Shown here in pieces: positions 32,115 through 32,593 of a DNA stretch of 32,593 bases. Source of the stretch: Oscillospiraceae bacterium (GTDB lineage Bacteria > Bacillota > Clostridia > Oscillospirales > Oscillospiraceae); NCBI GenBank assembly GCA_015068425.1, contig SVKK01000017.1:8288-40880 (forward strand). The letters run 5' to 3'. Made by a program: the position numbers and the translations under genes. The first letter of the stretch is position 1. The number at the start of each line of letters is the position of its first letter. Under the pieces are notes generated by a model. It worked only from the letters and a program-made list of their open reading frames with translations, was not told where the DNA came from and searched no databases.

Positions 32115-32161
32115 TGGTATAGTGGTATTACCAGTATACCAATGTCATTGTTTTGTGTCAA
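32115..32161 (-). promoter_or_regulatory. Operon C promoter overlapped by a GntR-type palindromic operator
   Basis: On the minus strand, -35 TTGACA at 32161-32156, a 17-nt spacer and -10 TATACT at 32138-32133. A 27-bp palindrome centred at 32128 (32115-32141, one mismatched pair) has outer half-sites TGGTATA/TATACCA and inner TGGTA/TACCA. It covers the -10 box and start point. FCD-type GntR proteins bind such TGGTATACCA-like sites. The operator lies 24 nt before the GntR start codon. Confidence 0.85.
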
Positions 32162-32251
32162 ATGTTTTATAACGATTTTGCATGCCCGAACCCAAATTTT
32201 TCATATTCCGAGTTCCCCCTGCCCTGCGCCTTGTTGAAAATTCAGAAAATT

Positions 32252-32284
32252 TAAGGGAGCGGCATAACTTCTGCCGTTCCCTTA
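32252..32284. terminator. Hairpin between the GntR promoter and the tRNA gene
   Basis: 13-bp stem (TAAGGGAGCGGCA with its complement, one G-T pair) and a 7-nt loop. The flanks are AT-rich (TTATTAAAAATATT) but hold no clean U-tract. It may be a weak terminator or an insulating hairpin. Confidence 0.4.
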
Positions 32285-32308
32285 TTATTAAAAATATTAA
32301 ATTTAGTA

Positions 32309-32337
32309 TTGACATTTGTGGCTTTGTTTGCTAATAT
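32309..32337 (+). promoter_or_regulatory. Promoter of tRNA-Ala
   Basis: -35 TTGACA at 32309-32314, a 17-nt spacer and -10 TAATAT at 32332-32337, 33 nt before the tRNA 5' end. Near-consensus, as expected for a stable RNA. Confidence 0.8.
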
Positions 32338-32370
32338 ACCTCTTGCAGTCTGACCTGCGCAACAAAATAT

Positions 32371-32446
<76 letters not shown>

Positions 32447-32483
32447 AAAAGACCTGAAATCGTAAGATTTCAGGTCTTTTTTT
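32447..32483 (+). terminator. Rho-independent terminator of the tRNA transcript
   Basis: A perfect 15-bp stem with a GTAA loop followed by a T-run, directly after the tRNA CCA end. The tRNA is therefore transcribed alone. Confidence 0.92.
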
Positions 32484-32530
32484 GTCTGAAATCTGCCGTT
32501 TTGTCCATTCTGTGTGATCTTTTCCAAGTG

Positions 32531-32583
32531 CCGCGGAACACTTGCACCCCGCGGAACTTTTAGTACCAGAATTAGTACCAGAA
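32531..32583. repeat. Short tandem repeats at the right edge, next to tRNA-Ala
   Basis: Two copies of CCGCGGAAC (32531-32539 and 32549-32557) and an exact tandem 12-mer TTAGTACCAGAA (32560-32571 and 32572-32583). They may be recombinase or att-type sites beyond the tRNA, or the coded C-terminus of a protein running in from the right. The window ends 10 nt later, so this cannot be settled. 32484-32530 shows nothing else. Confidence 0.5.
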
Positions 32584-32593
32584 TGACCCTGTC

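Noticed and set aside
32447-32593. Integrase C-terminus coded on the minus strand at the right edge
   Set aside because: The frame would run on through the terminator and tRNA, and only about 35 codons before that are visible without any recombinase motif. Kept only as a question.

Overview
The window reads as chromosome of a Gram-positive, strictly anaerobic Clostridia-type bacterium, probably a gut or rumen member of the Oscillospirales (inference). The grounds are strong GGAGG ribosome binding sites, oxygen-sensitive Fe-S and flavin reductases, a TRAP importer and a CoA-transferase/beta-keto-acid cleavage route. I could run no database search, so family calls rest on motifs read by eye.

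Layout. (1) 1-2254, minus: an FAD_oxidored-type flavoprotein followed by a QueG-like Fe-S protein cut by the window edge. (2) 2388-2696: a noncoding, highly self-complementary element. (3) 2704-4843: a LysR regulator divergent from a D-2-hydroxyacid dehydrogenase. (4) 4873-10730, minus operon A: small ferredoxin, an 816-aa flavoprotein fused to a PhlG-like C-C hydrolase domain, then the TRAP transporter. (5) 10969-19464, minus operon B: cupin, SDR, 3-hydroxyacyl-CoA-dehydrogenase-like enzyme, metal-dependent cyclase/cyclohydrolase, BKACE enzyme, zinc ribbon, CoA-transferase A and B, and a second ferredoxin plus flavoprotein-hydrolase pair. (6) 19734-22311, plus: LysR, M42 aminopeptidase, hexapeptide acetyltransferase. 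(7) 22386-32091, minus operon C: GntR(FCD) regulator, molybdopterin oxidoreductase, four-cluster Fe-S subunit, TorD-AsrA fusion, AsrB-like flavoprotein, Old Yellow Enzyme-type reductase, URO-D/MtaA-like protein. (8) tRNA-Ala(GGC) and repeats at the right edge.

How it may work together. Operon B carries, gene for gene, the enzyme classes of anaerobic phloroglucinol degradation. SDR is phloroglucinol reductase, the cyclase is dihydrophloroglucinol cyclohydrolase, the HAD-like enzyme is 3-hydroxy-5-oxohexanoate dehydrogenase, BKACE is triacetate acetoacetate-lyase, and the CoA-transferase handles acetoacetate. PhlG-family enzymes split acylphloroglucinols such as phloretin or diacetylphloroglucinol and release a phloroglucinol ring. 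The two fused flavoprotein-PhlG proteins, each with its own 2[4Fe-4S] ferredoxin, are therefore good candidates for the ring-releasing step that feeds the pathway. The flavin half may first reduce the substrate. The TRAP system could import the substrate. Operon C looks like a separate cytoplasmic molybdoenzyme reductase fed by NAD(P)H through AsrB- and AsrA-like modules, plausibly acting on another polyphenol or aromatic step, substrate unknown. The most novel items are the flavoprotein-PhlG fusion, the TorD-AsrA fusion and the structured element at 2388-2696.
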